A stretch of DNA of 64,000 nt from Nodosilinea sp. PGN35 (GCF_029109325.1 NZ_JAQKQJ010000010.1:992001-1056000); one strand, 5' to 3'; positions 29,217 to 37,863 are shown, counted from the first letter of the stretch. Program-made: numbers and translations. The notes: generated by a model not told the origin, from the letters alone.

Positions 29217-29525
29217 ATGGCCACCCTCTTCCCTAACCCTTCCCTCTCCCCGCCCCACCCACCCGGCGTTGGCCCCCTCGCCCCGCTGCGCCGCTGGATC
29301 GATCGCATTGAGGTCAACAACCGCCGCTTTGCCCATCTGACCTGCCGTCTGATTCCCTGCTGCTGCCCCTTTGAGCGCGATTTGACGGTCTTGGGCCGCA
29401 CGGTTCACGTTCCGGCTCTGTGCAAGCTCAACCCGGTGTACGCCGAGCTGATGCGGCTGCGCTTTCGGGCGCTGGCGTACCTAGCCGATGGCTGCGGCGA
29501 AGATGTGACCCGGTATGTGTGTTGA
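29217..29525 (+). CDS. Mo-dependent nitrogenase C-terminal domain protein
   Basis: A 102-residue cyanobacterial protein with LRRWIDRIEVNNRRFAHLTC, PCCCPFERDLTVLGR and CKLNPVYAELMRLRFRALAYL, the signature of the Mo-nitro_C family. It is rich in cysteine (CRLIPCCCPF). Despite the family name its biochemical role is unknown. The start at 29217 is the ATG nearest the conserved domain; the alternative at 29118 lies in C-rich repeat-like DNA. It sits between nifZ and nifEN. Confidence 0.8.
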   Translation: MATLFPNPSLSPPHPPGVGPLAPLRRWIDRIEVNNRRFAHLTCRLIPCCCPFERDLTVLGRTVHVPALCKLNPVYAELMRLRFRALAYLADGCGEDVTRYVC

Positions 29526-29612
29526 TAAAAAGTTTTGAATTTTGAATTTTGAATTCGTGTCGTTTAGCAAACACTCAAAACTCAAAACTAAACACTTAAA
29601 ACTGAGCTCCAC
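29526..29612. repeat. TTTTGAA heptamer dyad before nifEN
   Basis: AGTTTTGAATTTTGAATTTT on the left and ACTCAAAACTCAAAACTAAA on the right form an inverted repeat. The right arm is close to the nifD-nifK hairpin arm. Confidence 0.7.
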
Positions 29613-29635
29613 CACCCCTTCACCCCCACCCTGCC

Positions 29636-32464
29636 ATGTCTTCCACCAAAGTCACCATGACAGAGCTCCTGACCCAGCCGGGTTGCGAGCACAACCACAC
29701 CAAAAATGGCAAAGGTCACAACAAGGTGTGCCAGCAGCAGGCCAAGCCCGGTGCTGCCCAGGGGGGTTGCGCCTTTGATGGGGCCAGCATTGCCCTGGTG
29801 CCGATTACCGATGTCGCCCACCTGGTGCACGGGCCGATCGCCTGTGCGGGCAACTCCTGGGGCGGGCGGGGCAGCCTGTCGTCGGGCGAAACGCTCTACA
29901 AAATGGGGTTTACCACCGACCTGAGCGAAAACGACATCATTTTTGGCGGCGAGAAGAAACTCTACAAGGCCATCCAGGATGTGCAGGAGCGCTACCACCC
30001 GGCGGCAGTGTTTGTCTATTCCACCTGCGTGACGGCGCTGATTGGCGACGACCTAAACGCGGTGTGCAAAACGGCGACCGAAAAGCTGGGGCTGCCCGTG
30101 GTGCCAATTCAATCCCCTGGCTTTGTGGGCAGCAAGAACCTGGGCAACCGCCTGGCCGGGGAAGCCCTGCTAGAGCATGTGATCGGCACGGCGGAACCGG
30201 AGTTCACCACCCCCTACGACATCAACCTGATCGGCGAGTACAACATCGCTGGGGAACTGTGGGGCGTGCTGCCCCTGTTTGAGAAAGTGGGGATTCGGGT
30301 GCTCTCCAAAATTACCGGCGATGCTCGCTACCAGGAGGTGGCCTACGCCCACCGGGCCAGACTCAACGTGATGATCTGCTCGAAGGCGCTGATCAACCTG
30401 GCCCACAAGATGGAAGAGCGCTACGGCATTCCTTATATCGAGGAGTCGTTCTACGGGGTGGCGGATATGAACCACTGCCTGCGGGCGATCGCCGCCAAAC
30501 TCGGCGACGCTGCCATGCAGGCCCGCGTAGAAGCCGTGATTGCTGAGGAAACCGCCAGGCTAAACCAGCAGCTGGCACCCTACCGCGATCGCCTCTTAGG
30601 CAAGCGCGTCGTGCTCTACACCGGCGGGGTGAAATCCTGGTCGATCATCTCGGCCGCCCAGGACCTGGGCATTACCGTGGTCGCCACCAGCAGCAAAAAG
30701 AGCACCGAAGCCGACAAAGCCCGCATTAAAGAATTGCTCGGTCAGGAGGGCATCATGCTCGAAAAGGGCGGGGCCGCCGAACTGCTGAAGGTGATTGAGC
30801 AAACCAGCGCCGACATGCTGATCGCCGGAGGCCGCAACCAGTACACCGCCCTAAAGGCCCGCATTCCCTTTTTGCACATCAACCAGGAGCGCCACAACCC
30901 CTACTCTGGCTACGGCGGCCTGCTGGAGATGGCAAAGGAGCTAGATGAGACCCTGCACAGCCCGGTGTGGGCAGAGGTGCGACGGGAAGCGCCCTGGGAG
31001 GGTTCCGGGTTTCAGGTGCAAGGTTTCAGGCCAGCGGCTGAAGACGGGCCAGCAGCAGAGGTGCCACCTGTTGCAGCCTCCAATACCCAAGAAGCACCGT
31101 ATACCCAAAACCCAAAACCCAAAACCCCTTCTACCAAGATCATCGCCCGCCGCAAGGCCGTGGCCGTCAACCCGCTGAAGCAGAGCCAGCCCCTCGGGGC
31201 CGCCCTGGCGTTCCTCGGCATTCAGGGGGCCATGCCCTTGTTCCACGGTTCCCAGGGCTGTACGGCCTTTGCCAAGGTGATGCTGGTCAACCACTTTCAG
31301 GAGGCGATTCCCCTGGCGACCACGGCGATGAGCGAGGTGAGCACGATCTTGGGGGGCGACGACAATGTCCACGGTGGTCTGATGACGGTGATTAAAAACT
31401 CTCAACCGGAGCTGGTGGGCCTGTTTACCACCGGCCTGACCGAAACCCGGGGCGACGATATGCAGGGCATTCTGCGCGACTTCCACGCGGCGAATCCGGA
31501 TGTCACGGTGCCGATTGTGTTTGCCTCGACCCCCGACTACCGGGGCAGCCTGGAAGATGGCTTTGCCGCTGCGGTAGAAAGCCTGGTGCAGACTATGCCT
31601 GAACCGGGGGAGGTCAACCCCAGGCAGGTAACGCTGCTGGCCAGCGCTGCCTTTGGCCCTGGGGATGTGGCGGAGCTGAAGGAGATGGTGGAAGCCTTTG
31701 GTCTTAGCCCCATTGCAGTCCCCGATCTCTCCACTTCCCTGGATGGCCACCTGGATGATGCCGACCACTACACCACGGCAACCGGCGGTACCACCGTCGC
31801 AGAACTCAAGGCCGTGGGGCGATCGGCCCTCACCCTGGCCCTGGGCGGCAGCATGACTAAAGCCGCAAAAATCCTCACCGATCGCTTCGGCACCCCCGCC
31901 CAAACCTTCACCCAGCTGACGGGACTGGGCGCGGTGGACGACTTCCTGCACACCCTCTCCCAAATTAGCAGCCAGCCCGTGCCCGCCAAATACCTGCGCC
32001 AGCGCCGCCAGGTGCAGGATGCCATGCTCGATGCCCACTTCTTCTTTGGCCGCAAAAAGGTGGCGATCGCCCTGGAGCCCGACCTGCTGCACAACATCGC
32101 CTGGTGGCTCCACACCACCGGAGCCGAAATCCAGGCCGCCGTCACCACCTCCCCCTCGCCCGGGCTGAAGGATTTGCCCATCGAGCAGGTCTACATCGGC
32201 GACTTTGAGGATCTCGAAGCCATGGCCGCCACCGCCGACCTCTGGATCACCAACTCCAAAGCCCGCCCCATCGCCCGCCGCCTCGGCATTCCCCTCTACC
32301 GGCACGGCTTCCCCCTGCTGGAGTACCTGGGCAACGGCCACCGCTGCACCGTCGGCTATCGCGGCACCCTGGATCTGCTGTTTGCGATCGGCAACCTACT
32401 GCTCGAAGCCGACGAAGAGCGCACCCATGAGCTGGTGCATCGGTGGCGGGAGGGAGGGGGGTAG
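29636..32464 (+). CDS. nifEN: Fused NifE-NifN, FeMo-co scaffold
   Basis: One 942-residue frame holding both halves of the NifEN scaffold that matures NifB-co to FeMo-co. Residues 1-455 are NifE (GPIACAGNSWGGRGS, STCVTALIGDDL, IEESFYGVADMNHCLRA). Residues from about 502 are NifN (AVAVNPLKQSQPLGAALAF, HGSQGCTAFAKVMLV). The linker, 456-501, is Pro/Ala/Thr-rich. Its DNA is a heptamer repeat like those between neighbouring genes. No stop, restart codon or ribosome site separates the halves. No separate nifE or nifN is present. Confidence 0.96.
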   Translation: MSSTKVTMTELLTQPGCEHNHTKNGKGHNKVCQQQAKPGAAQGGCAFDGASIALVPITDVAHLVHGPIACAGNSWGGRGSLSSGETLYKMGFTTDLSENDIIFGGEKKLYKAIQDVQERYHPAAVFVYSTCVTALIGDDLNAVCKTATEKLGLPVVPIQSPGFVGSKNLGNRLAGEALLEHVIGTAEPEFTTPYDINLIGEYNIAGELWGVLPLFEKVGIRVLSKITGDARYQEVAYAHRARLNVMICSKALINLAHKMEERYGIPYIEESFYGVADMNHCLRAIAAKLGDAAMQARVEAVIAEETARLNQQLAPYRDRLLGKRVVLYTGGVKSWSIISAAQDLGITVVATSSKKSTEADKARIKELLGQEGIMLEKGGAAELLKVIEQTSADMLIAGGRNQYTALKARIPFLHINQERHNPYSGYGGLLEMAKELDETLHSPVWAEVRREAPWEGSGFQVQGFRPAAEDGPAAEVPPVAASNTQEAPYTQNPKPKTPSTKIIARRKAVAVNPLKQSQPLGAALAFLGIQGAMPLFHGSQGCTAFAKVMLVNHFQEAIPLATTAMSEVSTILGGDDNVHGGLMTVIKNSQPELVGLFTTGLTETRGDDMQGILRDFHAANPDVTVPIVFASTPDYRGSLEDGFAAAVESLVQTMPEPGEVNPRQVTLLASAAFGPGDVAELKEMVEAFGLSPIAVPDLSTSLDGHLDDADHYTTATGGTTVAELKAVGRSALTLALGGSMTKAAKILTDRFGTPAQTFTQLTGLGAVDDFLHTLSQISSQPVPAKYLRQRRQVQDAMLDAHFFFGRKKVAIALEPDLLHNIAWWLHTTGAEIQAAVTTSPSPGLKDLPIEQVYIGDFEDLEAMAATADLWITNSKARPIARRLGIPLYRHGFPLLEYLGNGHRCTVGYRGTLDLLFAIGNLLLEADEERTHELVHRWREGGG
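31001..31129. repeat. Intergenic-type heptamer repeat inside the nifEN linker
   Basis: Left arm 31001-31030 (GGGTTTCAGG, AGGTTTCAGG); right arm 31099-31128, tandem ACCCAAA units. The arms are complementary in type (GGTTTCAGGT against ACCTGAAACC-like units) and match the repeat block downstream at 32546-32620. The right arm is translated as YTQNPKPKTP. Confidence 0.85.
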
Positions 32465-32489
32465 AGGAGAGGGTGGCGGGTTCACGGTT

Positions 32490-32625
32490 AGCGGTTCACG
32501 GTTCACGGTTCACGGTTCACGGTTCACGGTTCACGGAGCAGCTTAAAACCTGAAACCCAAAACCTCAAACCCGAAACCTGAAACCTGAAACCTGAAACCC
32601 AAAACCTCAAACCCGAAACCCCCTC
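32490..32625. repeat. GGTTCAC and ACCTGAA/ACCCAAA heptamer arrays
   Basis: About seven tandem GGTTCAC units (32490-32537), then mixed ACCTGAA, ACCCAAA, ACCTCAA and ACCCGAA units (32546-32620). They lie between nifEN and nifX. Confidence 0.85.
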
Positions 32626-32673
32626 ACCGTCAACCGTTGACCGCCCACCGTAAACCCTCAAAGGAGCCTTCCC

Positions 32674-33099
32674 ATGAAAATAGCCTTCGCCACTAAAGAC
32701 AACGTCCACATCAACGCCCACTTTGGCTGGGCCAGCCAGATCGATGTCTACGATCTCACCCTCGACGGCTACACCTTTCTCGAAACCCTCACCTTTGGCG
32801 GTGAGCTAAAGGAAGACGGCAACGAAGACAAGCTCGAACCCAAGCTCAAGGCACTGGCGGGCTGCACCATCGTCTACGTGGCCGACATTGGTGGCAGTGC
32901 GGCAGCGCGGCTGATTAACCACCGAATTACCCCAATGAAATCCAATTCTGAAGAGGACGAAATTGAGGCGATGCTGATTCAGCTCATGCAGACCCTCCAG
33001 GGCAGCCCGCCGCCCTGGCTGCGCAAGGCCCTGGGCCAAAAGACCACCCCCAACTTTGCCGACGCCTACCTTGAAACCGAAGAGGAAGTGACCCTATGA
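32674..33099 (+). CDS. nifX: NifX
   Basis: A 141-residue FeMo-co precursor carrier (MKIAFATKDNVHINAHFGWASQIDVYDL). NifX binds NifB-co and VK-cluster in transit between NifB and NifEN. AAGGAG precedes the start. It overlaps the next gene by four bases (ATGA). Confidence 0.94.
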   Translation: MKIAFATKDNVHINAHFGWASQIDVYDLTLDGYTFLETLTFGGELKEDGNEDKLEPKLKALAGCTIVYVADIGGSAAARLINHRITPMKSNSEEDEIEAMLIQLMQTLQGSPPPWLRKALGQKTTPNFADAYLETEEEVTL

Positions 33100-33575
33100 C
33101 CACCGCCGAAACCCCCGTTGCCCTCAGCTCTGCCCTCGTCGTGGATAGCTCGCCCTTTCTCAAGGCCATGGTGCAGCAGATTCGCGCCAACGACCCCTAC
33201 GGCACCTTTCGCCACTGGGCCGATGAGCTGCTGCTCAAGCCCTACGTGCTCAGCAAAGCCCAAAAGCGCGACATCTCGGTAGAGGGTGAAGTTGACCCGA
33301 TGACGCAAAGCCGGATTATGGCGTTTTACCGGGCGATCGCCTACCGCATTGAGGCCGAAACCGGCCAGCTTTCCCAGGTGGTGGTGGACCTCAGCCACGA
33401 GGGCTTTGGCTGGGCGCTGATCTTTTCGGGGCGGCTGATTTTGGTCAGCAAAACCCTGCGCGATGCCCAGCGCTTTGGCTTTGATTCCCTAGAAAAGCTC
33501 AGCGCCGAAGGCGAAAAACTCGTCGCCAAAGGCATCGACCTGGCCTGCCAATACCCCGCCGTCTGCGACCTGTAA
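33096..33575 (+). CDS. NifX-associated protein (DUF269)
   Basis: A 159-residue DUF269 protein (PYGTFRHWADELLLKPYVLSK, GFGWALIFSGRLILVSKTLRDA, GEKLVAKGIDLACQYPAVCDL). The family follows nifX in most diazotrophs. Its role is unknown. Translation is coupled to nifX by a 4-base overlap. Confidence 0.92.
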   Translation: MTTAETPVALSSALVVDSSPFLKAMVQQIRANDPYGTFRHWADELLLKPYVLSKAQKRDISVEGEVDPMTQSRIMAFYRAIAYRIEAETGQLSQVVVDLSHEGFGWALIFSGRLILVSKTLRDAQRFGFDSLEKLSAEGEKLVAKGIDLACQYPAVCDL

Positions 33576-33653
33576 TCTCACCGTCCCCTCTCACGAGCGG
33601 ACACCCACTCTGAACACCTTGCACCGCAAACCGTAAACCGTAAACCGTTTCCC

Positions 33654-33875
33654 ATGCCCCCAACCACCGCCCCCATCACCATCGACACCCTCAAAAGCCA
33701 GATCAAAAAGCTCAACAGCAAAGCTGGCCAGCTCAAAATGGATCTCCACGACATTGCCGAAGGCCTGCCCGCCGACCTGGATTTGCTACCCGATGTAGCG
33801 GCCCGCACCTACGAGATTTACTGCCAACTCCGCGACCTCAGAGCACAGTTAACCACCCTGGAGCAAGCCCCATGA
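33654..33875 (+). CDS. CCE_0567-like small protein (DUF683)
   Basis: A 73-residue helical hairpin protein (TLKSQIKKLNSKAGQLKMDLHDIAEGLP). The family is linked to nif clusters; a Cyanothece member binds metal. Overlaps nifW by four bases. The short gap before it contains CCGTAAA heptamers. Confidence 0.85.
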   Translation: MPPTTAPITIDTLKSQIKKLNSKAGQLKMDLHDIAEGLPADLDLLPDVAARTYEIYCQLRDLRAQLTTLEQAP

Positions 33876-34189
33876 AATCCACCCTCATCACCTTTGATCA
33901 GATCACCCAGGCCGAAGACTACTTTGCCTTTTTTGGTCTGCCCTACGATCCCCAATTTCTCAATGTTAACCGCCTGCATATTCTGCAAAAGTTCTCACGG
34001 TTGATGAAGGAAAAAGGCACCGCCAACCCCGACATGGAGGACACCACCACCTTTAACCAATACCGGGAACTTTTGCAGGAGGCCTACAGCCTGTTTCAGA
34101 CTTCGTCACCCCAGGCCCAAAAGCTGTTCAAGGTGTTTAACCAGAAGCCCAGCAATGTGGTGCTGATGTCTGAAATCGAGGTGGAGTAA
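33872..34189 (+). CDS. nifW: NifW
   Basis: A 105-residue nitrogenase-stabilising protein with AEDYFAFFGLPYDPQFLNVNRLHILQKF, the family core. NifW interacts with the MoFe protein and is thought to protect it from oxygen. Coupled to the CCE_0567-like gene. Confidence 0.92.
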   Translation: MKSTLITFDQITQAEDYFAFFGLPYDPQFLNVNRLHILQKFSRLMKEKGTANPDMEDTTTFNQYRELLQEAYSLFQTSSPQAQKLFKVFNQKPSNVVLMSEIEVE

Positions 34190-34195
34190 CCTCTG

Positions 34196-34352
34196 ACTCC
34201 CCTCCTAGGAGGGGTAGGGGTGGGTTCCCTAAACTGCGCCCCGCTTCTCTGGAGGGAACCCGGGGCATTCACAAGTCCTCGCAGACCCACCCCTAGCCCC
34301 TCCCTAGAGGGGAATCGGAAAAATCCACCCATCTACCCATCCACCCATCCAT
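34196..34352. repeat. CCCCTCCTAGGAGGGG palindrome and CCACCCAT octamers
   Basis: Two arms, CCCCTCCTAGGAGGGGTAGG at the left and CCCACCCCTAGCCCCTCCC near 34300, flank about 70 bases. CTACCCAT/CCACCCAT octamers follow up to the hesA start. Same family as 21925-22008. Confidence 0.8.
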
Positions 34353-34357
34353 TCCCC

Positions 34358-35149
34358 ATGCCCCTCTCCCCCACCGAACGCGATCGCTACCGCCGCCAAA
34401 TGCAGCTGCCTGGCTTTGGTCAGGAGTCGCAGGAACGGCTAAAGGCCACCACCGCCCTGGTGACTGGGGTGGGCGGTCTGGGGGGCACTGCCGCGCTGTA
34501 CCTGGCGGCGGCGGGGGTGGGGCGGCTGATTCTGGTGCGGGGGGGCGACCTGCTGCGGGAGGACATGAACCGGCAAATTTTGATGACCGACAACTGGGTG
34601 GGCCAGCCCCGGGTCTTCAAGGCCCAGCAGACTCTGGCGGCATTTAACCCAGACATTCAGATCGATGCGGTGTGCGACTACGTCACCGCTGAGAATGTGG
34701 ACGGTCTGGTGCAGCAGGCCGATATTGCCCTCGACTGCGCCTTTGACTTCAAAGAGCGCGATTTGCTCAACGCCGCCTGCGTGCGCTGGGGCAAATCCAT
34801 GGTCGAAGCCGCTATGAATGCCATGGAGGCCTACCTGATCACGGTGATTCCGGGCGAAACGCCCTGCCTATCGTGCCTGTTTCCCGAAAAGCCCGAGTGG
34901 GACCGCTGGGGCTTTGGAGTGCTGGGGGCGGTGTCGGGCACGCTGGCCTGCCTGGCGGCCCTGGAGGCGATCAAGGTGATTACCGGGCTGGGCGACCCGC
35001 TGCTAGGGCAGCTGTTGACCATGGATTTGGCCCGGGCGGAGTTTGCCAAGCGGCGCGCCTACCACGACCCCGACTGCCCGGTGTGCGGTGGGGTGAAGGC
35101 AGAGAACCGGGGCGATCGCGCCCTGCCCCTAGCCCTGGCGAGGAGGTAA
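34358..35149 (+). CDS. hesA: HesA, ThiF/MoeB-like E1-type enzyme
   Basis: A 263-residue adenylyltransferase-fold protein. Rossmann motif TGVGGLGGTAALYLAAAGVG, zinc cysteines CLSC and CPVCGG. HesA helps supply sulfur or molybdenum for nitrogenase cofactors in cyanobacteria. The start at 34358 begins the conserved ERDRYRRQMQLPGFG; the frame is open upstream through repeat DNA. Confidence 0.92.
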   Translation: MPLSPTERDRYRRQMQLPGFGQESQERLKATTALVTGVGGLGGTAALYLAAAGVGRLILVRGGDLLREDMNRQILMTDNWVGQPRVFKAQQTLAAFNPDIQIDAVCDYVTAENVDGLVQQADIALDCAFDFKERDLLNAACVRWGKSMVEAAMNAMEAYLITVIPGETPCLSCLFPEKPEWDRWGFGVLGAVSGTLACLAALEAIKVITGLGDPLLGQLLTMDLARAEFAKRRAYHDPDCPVCGGVKAENRGDRALPLALARR

Positions 35150-35181
35150 TCCATGTCCTTTCCCCGCGATCCACCTTAAAT

Positions 35182-35218
35182 CTGCGTAGCCCTTGGTGGG
35201 CAGTGCCACCCTACGCAG
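35182..35218. repeat. Palindrome with CTGCGTAG/CTACGCAG arms
   Basis: Outer arms 35182-35189 and 35211-35218, inner GGTGGGCAGTGCCACC. Between hesA and hesB; related to 19840-19860. CCAAAATCC heptamers follow at 35225-35250. Confidence 0.7.
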
Positions 35219-35269
35219 TCCTACCAAAATCCAAAATCGCCAATCCCAAATTCATTCCCCATCACCCCT

Positions 35270-35638
35270 ATGACCATCACCATTACCGAACTTGCCGAAC
35301 TGCGCCTGCGGACCTTCCTGCGCGGCACCCCCGACTACACCCCCAGCCGGGGCGTGCGCCTGGCGGTGAAAGACGGCGGCTGCAACGGCTACGAGTACGA
35401 CATTAAAATTGCCAACGCCCCCCAGCCCGACGATGAAATTGTGGAATCGGGCAGTCTCAAAGTTTTCATTGACCCTAAGAGTGCCCCCCTGCTCGACGGC
35501 ATTGTGGTCGACTACATCGACAGCCTGCTCGAAAGCGGCTTTAAGTTCACCAATCCCAACGCCACCGACACCTGCGGCTGCGGCAAGTCGTTTCAAACGG
35601 CGGGCGATTGTAGTCCCGCAGGCGTGCCCTGTTCGTAA
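35270..35638 (+). CDS. hesB: HesB, IscA-type Fe-S carrier
   Basis: A 122-residue A-type carrier ([21 protein letters not shown], then TCGCGKSF with the paired cysteines). It delivers Fe-S clusters during nitrogenase assembly. Slightly longer than housekeeping IscA, with a Cys-containing tail. No obvious Shine-Dalgarno. Confidence 0.93.
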   Translation: MTITITELAELRLRTFLRGTPDYTPSRGVRLAVKDGGCNGYEYDIKIANAPQPDDEIVESGSLKVFIDPKSAPLLDGIVVDYIDSLLESGFKFTNPNATDTCGCGKSFQTAGDCSPAGVPCS

Positions 35639-35790
35639 GTGTTGGGTGTCAGGTTTTAGGTATCAGTTTTTATGTAACCAATACCCGACACCCCTGCGAA
35701 TTTCCTCATCAGATGACTCAACGAGCCGAAGCCCCGATACCCAATACCCGACACCCAATACCCGACACCCGATACCCTTTCCACCAAGGA
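35639..35790. repeat. GGGTATC/ACACCCGATACC heptamer dyad before fdxH
   Basis: GGTGTCAGGTTTTAGG on the left faces repeated AATACCCGACACCC on the right (35680-35780). Same units as 17521-17632. Confidence 0.75.
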
Positions 35791-35798
35791 GCCCCACC

Positions 35799-36098
35799 AT
35801 GACCACCTATCAAGTTCGCCTGATTAACAAAAAGCGCAATATCGACATCACTATTCCGGTAGATGAGGATACCTATATCATTGATGCGGCAGAGGAAAGC
35901 GACATTGATTTGCCCTTCTCCTGTCGTTCGGGGGCTTGCTCTAGCTGCGTGGGCAAGCTGGTGGAAGGCGAGATCAATCAGGACGATCAATCCTTTTTAG
36001 ACGATGAGCAAATTGCGAAGGGATTCATCGTGCTGTGCTCGTCTTACCCGCGATCGGACTGCACAATTAAGACCCACATGGAAGCCTACTTAATTTGA
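35799..36098 (+). CDS. fdxH: FdxH, plant-type [2Fe-2S] ferredoxin
   Basis: A 99-residue ferredoxin, the usual direct electron donor to NifH. Cluster cysteines C42, C47, C50 and C80 ([14 protein letters not shown]). Start at 35799 preceded by AAGGAG; the frame upstream passes through the repeat and into the end of hesB. Confidence 0.94.
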   Translation: MTTYQVRLINKKRNIDITIPVDEDTYIIDAAEESDIDLPFSCRSGACSSCVGKLVEGEINQDDQSFLDDEQIAKGFIVLCSSYPRSDCTIKTHMEAYLI

Positions 36099-36108
36099 CG
36101 GTTGATGC

Positions 36109-36138
36109 GGTGCATCGCTGCGCGGATACACCCTACGG
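36109..36138. repeat. 30-bp dispersed palindrome, copy C
   Basis: GGTGCATC with GATACACC (one mismatch) and CTACGG. Between fdxH and feoA; same orientation as copy B. Confidence 0.78.
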
Positions 36139-36168
36139 TTGGATAGATTTACCCCTTGGAGTTGCGTC

Positions 36169-36429
36169 ATGTTCGATCGGTTTACAGTTTCGGGAGCGGC
36201 TTTACAGGTTCTAAACGTGGGCGATCGCGGCACCATTTCCCGGTTCACCCGCAGCGATCCATCAACGCTTTTCCACCTGCAATCCCTGGGCTTAGACCGG
36301 GGGAAGGCGATCGCCGTCACCCAGCGCCACCCCAACTTTATAGTCAGCACTGAGGACGGCCATCTGACCCTGCCACCATCGCTGGTCAGCGCGATCTATG
36401 TGCGATTGGCAGGCCCCAATCTGGTTTGA
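36169..36429 (+). CDS. feoA: FeoA-family protein
   Basis: An 86-residue SH3-like FeoA domain (LQVLNVGDRGTISRF, FHLQSLGLDRGKAIAVTQRHP). FeoA normally partners the FeoB ferrous-iron channel; no feoB is in the window. In the nif cluster it probably modulates iron uptake for nitrogenase. TTGGAG precedes the start. Confidence 0.82.
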   Translation: MFDRFTVSGAALQVLNVGDRGTISRFTRSDPSTLFHLQSLGLDRGKAIAVTQRHPNFIVSTEDGHLTLPPSLVSAIYVRLAGPNLV

Positions 36430-36479
36430 CAGAAGGAACTGAGCCGTCAAAGTAATCATTGGTAAACAGTTTTTCCAAT

Positions 36480-36520
36480 GGTGGGCAGTTCCCACCCGAC
36501 ACCTGACACCTGACACCCCT
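36480..36520. repeat. GGTGGG/CCCACC hairpin and ACACCTG heptamers
   Basis: GGTGGG (36480-36485) pairs with CCCACC (36491-36496), then tandem ACACCTG units just before the nifF ribosome site. Confidence 0.65.
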
Positions 36521-36537
36521 TTCCCAGGAGTAAACCC

Positions 36538-37065
36538 ATGGCAAGCATTGGACTTTTCTACGGCAGTACCTCCGGCGTTACCGAAGAAATCGCTGAAAAA
36601 ATTCGGGATGCGATCGGTGAGGACAACTGCGACCTCTACAGCATGGAGGCTGACTATGACGACGTTGACGACCTGCTCAAGTACGACTACCTGATTTTGG
36701 GCTGCTCCACCTGGGGCGCGGGTGAGCTGCAAAACGACTGGCGCGAGCCCATGTTTGACATGGAGATGGATAAGCCCGACTTTTCCGGCAAGACCATTGC
36801 CCTGTTTGGCCCCGGCGATTGCGAGGGGCACAGCAAGCATTTTGTCGGTGCTTTAGGCATTATGTACGACCAGTTTAAAGCGCTGGGGGCCACCATCGTC
36901 GGTGCTGTTTCTGCGGACGACTATTCCTTTGAAAAATCCAGCGCTATTCGCGACGGCAAATTTGTCGGCCTGCCCCTGGATGAGGTGAACGAAAGCGAGA
37001 AAACTGACGATCGCATCGCCAACTGGCTGGAAATTTTGAAGGCCGACTTTCCGGCGATCGCCTAA
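36538..37065 (+). CDS. nifF: Flavodoxin, probable NifF
   Basis: A 175-residue flavodoxin. FMN phosphate loop GSTSGVTEEIAEKI (G-V-T where many have G-N-T), second flavin loop CSTWGAGELQNDW, and GPGDCEGHSKHF. Alternative electron donor to NifH when iron is short. AGGAG precedes the start. Its place in the nif operon supports the NifF name. Confidence 0.88.
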   Translation: MASIGLFYGSTSGVTEEIAEKIRDAIGEDNCDLYSMEADYDDVDDLLKYDYLILGCSTWGAGELQNDWREPMFDMEMDKPDFSGKTIALFGPGDCEGHSKHFVGALGIMYDQFKALGATIVGAVSADDYSFEKSSAIRDGKFVGLPLDEVNESEKTDDRIANWLEILKADFPAIA

Positions 37066-37188
37066 CCCACCCATCCACCCACCCTTTCAGGAGGTGATGC
37101 CCTTGAACTAGCTAATTTCTGCCCACCCAAAAGACCATTAGGAGGGTCTTGCTACTCAACTTTAGGATCGTTTTAGGAGACCGTGACT

Positions 37189-37776
37189 ATGGCTACCGCT
37201 CAAGACATCATGACTGATGACGTTGCCACAATCAAAGGATCGGCAACCGTAGCTGAAGCTGTACAACTGATGAAATTCAAGAAGCTCCATTCGTTAATAG
37301 TGGAGCGTCGTAGCCCCGAAGATGCCTATGGCATTGTCACCGATACCGACGTTGTCAACCAGGTGGTGGCCTACGGCAAAGACCCCAAAACGGTAAAGGT
37401 CTACGAAATTATGACCAAGCCCTGCCTGGTGGTGAACCCCAACCTGGGTGTTGAGTACGTAGCACGCCTGTTTGCCCACTTCGGGGTCGATCGCGCCCCC
37501 GTCATTCAGAACGAGCTACTCGGCATTATTTCTAACACCGACATTTTGCTCAAGAGCGACTTCGTCGAAAATCCTCGCGTGCCCCTGCTGCAAAAAGCGC
37601 TTCAGGCCGAAGTGGCCCACGCCCGGGGCATCTCTGCGGCAAAAGGCCCCTACTCCGCCGCTGGTAAAGCTGCCTGGGAAGCTGTTGCTGAGCTAGAAGC
37701 CGAACTGGCCTTCTGCCAGGGACAAGTTCCAGACCAAAGCGCTGTTGAGCCAGTGCCCCAATCTGCCCTGGTGTAG
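37189..37776 (+). CDS. CBS-CP12 fusion protein
   Basis: A 195-residue protein with two CBS domains (about 5-60 and 75-130), then a CP12-like helical hairpin (ISAAKGPYSAAGKAAWEAV, about 145-165). CP12 binds GAPDH and phosphoribulokinase; CBS pairs bind adenosyl ligands. The two cysteines of the CP12 core are Ser and Gly here. AGGAG lies 9 bases before 37189, deciding against the in-frame GTG at 37183. A role in tuning carbon metabolism during nitrogen fixation is inference. Confidence 0.8.
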   Translation: MATAQDIMTDDVATIKGSATVAEAVQLMKFKKLHSLIVERRSPEDAYGIVTDTDVVNQVVAYGKDPKTVKVYEIMTKPCLVVNPNLGVEYVARLFAHFGVDRAPVIQNELLGIISNTDILLKSDFVENPRVPLLQKALQAEVAHARGISAAKGPYSAAGKAAWEAVAELEAELAFCQGQVPDQSAVEPVPQSALV

Positions 37777-37788
37777 TCCGCTTCGCCT

Positions 37789-37814
37789 GCCCCTCTCCTC
37801 TCTGGGAGAGGGGC
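37789..37814 (+). terminator. Hairpin after the CBS-CP12 gene
   Basis: GCCCCTCTCC (37789-37798) pairs with GGAGAGGGGC (37805-37814). No T-tract; 12 bases after the stop. Confidence 0.5.
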
Positions 37815-37863
37815 TCTGCCCTGGGTTTCCTTCGCCTGACATCCCAGATTTTGGGTGACCACC

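Noticed and set aside
30941..32341. 466-codon minus-strand frame opposite nifEN
   Set aside because: Shadow of the NifN half; Gly/Gln/His-rich with no family features.
32490..32620. Possible CRISPR or origin iterons
   Set aside because: Contiguous heptamers with no spacers, between nifEN and nifX, and similar arrays occur in many gaps; STRR-type repeat fits better.
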